A stretch of 64,000 nt of DNA from positions 36,744 through 100,743 of the forward strand of contig NZ_AFWF01000003.1 in assembly GCF_000222605.1 (NCBI RefSeq), in the 5' to 3' direction. The notes under the pieces are model-generated. The model ran no database searches and was not told where the DNA came from. It saw only the letters and a list, made by a program, of their open reading frames with translations. Source of the DNA: Vibrio ichthyoenteri ATCC 700023 (lineage in GTDB: Bacteria > Pseudomonadota > Gammaproteobacteria > Enterobacterales > Vibrionaceae). Within the stretch, counting starts at the first letter, position 1; each line of letters begins with the position of its first letter. Positions 61,235 through 64,000 of this stretch are shown one piece after another. The position numbers and the translations under genes were made by a program.

Positions 61235-61310
61235 AACAGAACAGGTATCATTAAAGTAGGGTGTTTCATTTGTGATACTGAAACTATATGATACCAATAT
61301 AGTTGATACC
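61195..61310. promoter_or_regulatory. Cluster of TGATACC motifs, probable resolvase sites
   Basis: TGATACC or its complement GGTATCA occurs at 61195-61201, 61218-61224, 61244-61250, 61289-61295 and 61304-61310, with a variant TGATACT at 61273-61279. The last pair flanks AATATAGT, right before the recombinase start. Clustered short inverted motifs next to a serine recombinase gene are the layout of res/operator regions. Assignment is inference. Confidence 0.55.
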
Positions 61311-61330
61311 ATTTATAGAGTAAGTGACCG

Positions 61331-61912
61331 ATGCGTATTTTTTCATATTGCCGAGTTTCTACAACGGAACAAACGACTGAAAACCAGATTATTGCTATTC
61401 GCCAAAAAGGATATGACGTGAGTGATTCTCGTGTCATTAGTGAAACTGTATCTGGTTCGACTGAAGCAATGAAGCGAGAGAAATTTAAGATGTTAATCAA
61501 TCACCAGATGGAAAGTGGCGATATGCTGGTGGTATTGAAGTTAGACCGTTTAGGGCGAGATAATATTGATGTGCAAAACACAATCAACTTGCTTACAAGC
61601 AAAGGAATGAAAGTTGTCTGTTTGGACTTACCTGTTGCTGATTTATCAAGTGCGGAAGGAAAGTTGATGCTTCAAATGTTTTCTGCTTTTGCAGAGTTTG
61701 AGCGCAATCGAATTCGAGAGCGTACGAGAGAGGGGCTTGAACGTGCTAAGCATCAGGGGACGAAACTTGGTAGGCCGAAAGCCCATAAAACCACAATTGC
61801 CGTGCAATCCAAAAAATCAGAGGGGTTGTCTCAGTTAAAAACGGCTAATGAACTTGGGTTAGGTATAGCCACGGTGAAAAGGCACTGGAATAAGCTGGCC
61901 CCCAAGGTTTGA
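61331..61912 (+). CDS. Small serine recombinase (resolvase/invertase)
   Basis: 193 residues. Catalytic domain MRIFSYCRVST with Ser10, VVLKLDRLGRDNIDV, and GKLMLQMFSAFAEFERNRIRERTREGLE (helix E). A C-terminal HTH follows (about 145-190, ELGLGIATVKRHW). Size and layout fit resolvases and invertases, not large integrases. It lies between the hipBA/IS unit and the retron-like unit and could act on the TGATACC array upstream. No inverted repeat flanking a switchable segment was seen in the window. Confidence 0.9.
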   Translation: MRIFSYCRVSTTEQTTENQIIAIRQKGYDVSDSRVISETVSGSTEAMKREKFKMLINHQMESGDMLVVLKLDRLGRDNIDVQNTINLLTSKGMKVVCLDLPVADLSSAEGKLMLQMFSAFAEFERNRIRERTREGLERAKHQGTKLGRPKAHKTTIAVQSKKSEGLSQLKTANELGLGIATVKRHWNKLAPKV

Positions 61913-61968
61913 GCTATTGTTAGTGCAAGATAGAGGTTCAATCCTGATACTATGAATATCGCTCTCTG

Positions 61969-62262
61969 AAAAACACATTTACAATCATGATGATAGTGAG
62001 TATCATATTCCTGTGGGTGATATTCGCCCATTTGCTTATTGTTTTCTTTGTGTAACAAACAGAAAAACGACGCTCTATCTTGAGCGAACTAATAATATTT
62101 TTTGATGTTATTGGTTCATGACCTGCATCCGTGCACCTTCTTCCGGTTTTTGCGCCCGAACGTATTCGATGCAAAAAAAATCCGAATTTGAGCGACGGTT
62201 GTCTGGCACTGATTAGAGAAGTCGGCTCAACGGTCATTACTAAGATTTCTGTAAACGTTTTT
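61969..62262 (+). ncRNA. Candidate retron msr-msd RNA
   Basis: Outer complementary arms AAAAAC (61969-61974) plus TTTACA (61978-61983) pair with TGTAAA (62250-62255) plus GTTTTT (62257-62262), resembling the a1/a2 repeats. Between them lie many stems: 61990-62006 (ATGATA/TATCAT), 62015-62029 (GGGTGA/TCGCCC), 62041-62068 (GTTTTC-TTTGT/ACAAA-GAAAAAC), 62071-62086 (CGCTC/GAGCG), 62087-62116 (AACTAATAA/TTATTGGTT), 62124-62173 (TGCATC/GATGCA) and 62188-62230 (TTGAGCGAC/GTCgGCTCAA). No ORF covers this 397-bp gap. At 294 nt it is longer than many retron RNAs; exact ends and the branching G are not determined. Confidence 0.45.
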
Positions 62263-62309
62263 ATTGGTCTGGCAGGCGATTACGCCAACAACTAATAGGA
62301 GCAAAAAAA

Positions 62310-62516
62310 ATGTTTAAATTTAATTTACACATCCGTTACACAAATCAAAAAGAAAACACAGAACTCAATGTTGAAGCCAACTATGAATCTTCTGAATTGC
62401 AAAATGACCAGAGCCCAAGAAGTAAGGTAGGACTAGTTTTAGACTACGTCTTCTTGGCTGTTAATATCTTAAGTACAGTACCAATACTTTTGGATACAGT
62501 GTCTAATCTGATTTAA
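62310..62516 (+). CDS. Small single-TM protein of the retron cassette
   Basis: 68 residues. It has a strong RBS (AGGAG, 8 nt before the ATG). The N-terminal half is hydrophilic (MFKFNLHIRYTNQKENTEL...), then KVGLVLDYVFLAVNILSTVPILLDTV forms one hydrophobic helix (about 39-64). Placed between the ncRNA candidate and the RT, it could be a membrane-acting effector, as in retrons such as Ec48 that use a TM protein. No homology is recognised, so the role is inference. Confidence 0.7.
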   Translation: MFKFNLHIRYTNQKENTELNVEANYESSELQNDQSPRSKVGLVLDYVFLAVNILSTVPILLDTVSNLI

Positions 62517-62569
62517 CAGCTGACTTCTCTTTTTTAACTCCTTTCCCTATTGTTGGTGTTTTTTATCTT

Positions 62570-63757
62570 ATGGATAAGCCCCATTACCCTTGTCAGCCTA
62601 TTGGTTCTATTGATGTTTTAGCCAACACTTTAGGTGTGCATAAAAGAAAGCTTATTAGCATCGCATCTAAGGTTAATACATCTTACTCATCTTATGAGTT
62701 GCCAGCACATCCAATAACAAAAAAAGTTAGAACGGTTGTGGAAGCTAAGCATGAGCTAAAAAAAATCCAAAAGAGAATAAACTCTAGAATTTTCTTACAT
62801 GTTAAATTCCCCGAGTACTTACAAGGCGGGATAAGAGCAACAGACAAAGTTAAGCGCGATTATATTGAAAATGCTACCAAGCATGGTCGTAGTCAAACAC
62901 TTATAAATTTGGATGTAAAAAATTTTTACCCAAATATAAAGTCTGAAGTTGTTAGAGATATATTTAAATATTTCTTCAAATTTAGTGATGAAGTAGTGGA
63001 TATTTTAACTACTCTAACTACGTATCGAGGATGTGTGCCTCAAGGCGGCTGTACTTCAAGTTATCTAGCTAATTTGGTTTTTTTTAATGATGAATATCGT
63101 TTAGTCAGTTCATTAAGAGGTAGGCAACTTAGGTATACTAGGTTGCTTGATGATATAACAATATCTTCTGTGAAAAAGATTGACCAGAAATTATCAGAAA
63201 AGATCATAAAAGAAGTCGCGGGAATGTTGAGAAAACGGAGTTTATCTCTCAAATCGCCCAAAACCAAAGTATCAGATCGTTCTGAAATGCATAAAGATTT
63301 TGAGGTGACAGGGCTGTGTGTCCGTGATAGTGAGCCTAAAGTACGGAAAAAGGATCGTCGTCATATCAGACAGTTGGTGTTTAACTGTGAGTTAAAGGCT
63401 GTCAATGATAGAACGAGCGATGAATATCATGCTCTTTGGAATAAAACATCTGGCTTGGTAGCTAAATTGAAACGATTGAAGCATTCTCAGGCTAGTGATT
63501 ATAGAAAAAGACTTGCTGTGATACTGCCTCTATATGATCAGTATCAAGAAGGCAAAATTGTTAAACGTGCGAATGCAGCGCTAAAAGTACCGGTTGATTT
63601 ACACTCTAAATTTGGTGTAATGCGACGTTTTAATTCACTTATCTATCAACTTGGGATTCTTTCTCGAACGAACAAAAGCGTAGCGAAAGGGCTAAGCTGT
63701 TTGTTAAAGAAACATTATTCCTCAGTGCCATCAATTAATGATTTTTGGGAAACTTAG
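62570..63757 (+). CDS. Retron-type reverse transcriptase
   Basis: 395 residues. RT fingers/palm motifs: LINLDVKNFYPNI with D115, CVPQGGCTSSYLANLVF (157-172), and RLLDDITISS with catalytic D194-D195. The retron-specific NAxxH is present as NATKH (101-105) and VTG as FEVTGLC (246-248). The usual Y-x-D-D is replaced by L-L-D-D. The C-terminal thumb (about 255-395) is Lys/Arg-rich. AT-rich codon use compared with the core genes. The downstream CSD gene begins at the base after its TAG. It would make a branched msDNA from the upstream RNA. Confidence 0.92.
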   Translation: MDKPHYPCQPIGSIDVLANTLGVHKRKLISIASKVNTSYSSYELPAHPITKKVRTVVEAKHELKKIQKRINSRIFLHVKFPEYLQGGIRATDKVKRDYIENATKHGRSQTLINLDVKNFYPNIKSEVVRDIFKYFFKFSDEVVDILTTLTTYRGCVPQGGCTSSYLANLVFFNDEYRLVSSLRGRQLRYTRLLDDITISSVKKIDQKLSEKIIKEVAGMLRKRSLSLKSPKTKVSDRSEMHKDFEVTGLCVRDSEPKVRKKDRRHIRQLVFNCELKAVNDRTSDEYHALWNKTSGLVAKLKRLKHSQASDYRKRLAVILPLYDQYQEGKIVKRANAALKVPVDLHSKFGVMRRFNSLIYQLGILSRTNKSVAKGLSCLLKKHYSSVPSINDFWET

Positions 63758-63976
63758 ATGACTAGAGATGTTGGCTATATAAATGTGTTTAATGATTTTA
63801 AAGGCTTTGGCTTCATTCGTAGAGTTAAAGGGAAAGACGTTTATTTTTCAATCGATGACTTCGATGTTGAAATGGATATTGAAAGTGTTTCAATTGGATT
63901 GAAAGTTGATTTCTTAGTTGAGAAAACGACTAAAGGCCCAAAGGCTTTAGATATAAAAATATTACCGTTAGTGTAG
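63758..63976 (+). CDS. Cold-shock-domain protein of the retron cassette
   Basis: 72 residues, a CspA-like beta-barrel. RNP1-like KGFGFI (residues 15-20) and RNP2-like DVYFSI. The N-terminus MTRDVGYINVFNDFKGFGFI matches the CSD fold, as does the C-terminal GPKALDIKIL. It directly abuts the RT stop (TAGATG), so translation is coupled. CSDs bind single-stranded RNA or DNA, so it may bind msDNA or its RNA; that is inference. Confidence 0.85.
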   Translation: MTRDVGYINVFNDFKGFGFIRRVKGKDVYFSIDDFDVEMDIESVSIGLKVDFLVEKTTKGPKALDIKILPLV

Positions 63977-64000
63977 GTTATTTAGTTATTTAGTTATTTA
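63977..64000. repeat. Tandem 8-bp repeat, three copies, at the window edge
   Basis: GTTATTTA repeated exactly three times, starting directly after the CSD stop codon and running to the last base. It may continue beyond the window. Confidence 0.85.

Noticed and set aside
62570-63757. RT as part of a diversity-generating retroelement or group II intron
   Set aside because: No template/variable repeat pair was seen, no maturase or endonuclease domain is present, and NAxxH and VTG motifs point to retrons.

Overview
The window looks like Vibrionaceae (genus Vibrio) chromosome. The evidence is a recC-recB-recD order with no ptrA, a DUF2850 gene, mltA-tcdA-csdE, the run ispG-hisS-yfgM-bamB-der-(AlaX-like)-yfgJ-xseA-guaB-guaA, and many short hairpin terminators at moderate GC. 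This was judged from protein motifs and gene order only; the species was not determined.

Layout. 1-5.2 kb: 5' end of cutC (minus), two identical tRNA-Tyr genes (minus) with a strong stable-RNA promoter, then a two-gene RND efflux operon. 5.2-7.8 kb: a yebG-like SOS gene with a LexA-type box, and a LysR regulator divergent from a TDT/TehA-family transporter. 8-17.6 kb: recC, recB, recD (recB and recD overlap by 4 bases). 17.6-22.5 kb: an unlisted 59-residue minus-strand ORF, argA with two ARG-box-like sites 21 bp apart, a DUF2850 gene, mltA, tcdA, csdE. 22.6-37.5 kb: rlmN, rodZ, ispG, hisS, yfgM, bamB, der, an AlaX-like tRNA-editing protein, a zinc-ribbon protein, xseA, guaB and guaA, with PurR-like sites before both gua genes. 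37.6-57.4 kb: transport and metabolism (NhaC-type antiporter, SatP-like acetate channel, AGCS alanine symporter, O-acetylhomoserine sulfhydrylase, DUF808, PTS EIICB), a beta-CASP metallohydrolase, a chemotaxis receptor, a GNAT-nitrilase fusion, a periplasmic amidohydrolase, a YbdG-like MscS channel, and an SDR/LysR divergent pair.

57.6-64 kb is an accessory, defence-island-like region. It starts with a hipB-hipA toxin-antitoxin operon preceded by four ACAAC-N6-GTTGT operators spaced exactly 30 bp apart. A third operon gene follows and is interrupted near its 3' end by an IS3-family element (1246 bp, frameshifted transposase). Next is a small serine recombinase with a cluster of TGATACC motifs upstream. 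The region ends with what I read as a retron: a structured non-coding RNA candidate (about 61969-62262), a 68-residue single-TM protein with a strong RBS, a retron-type reverse transcriptase with NAxxH and VTG motifs but LLDD in place of YxDD, and an abutting cold-shock-domain protein. This cassette is the most interesting part of the window.
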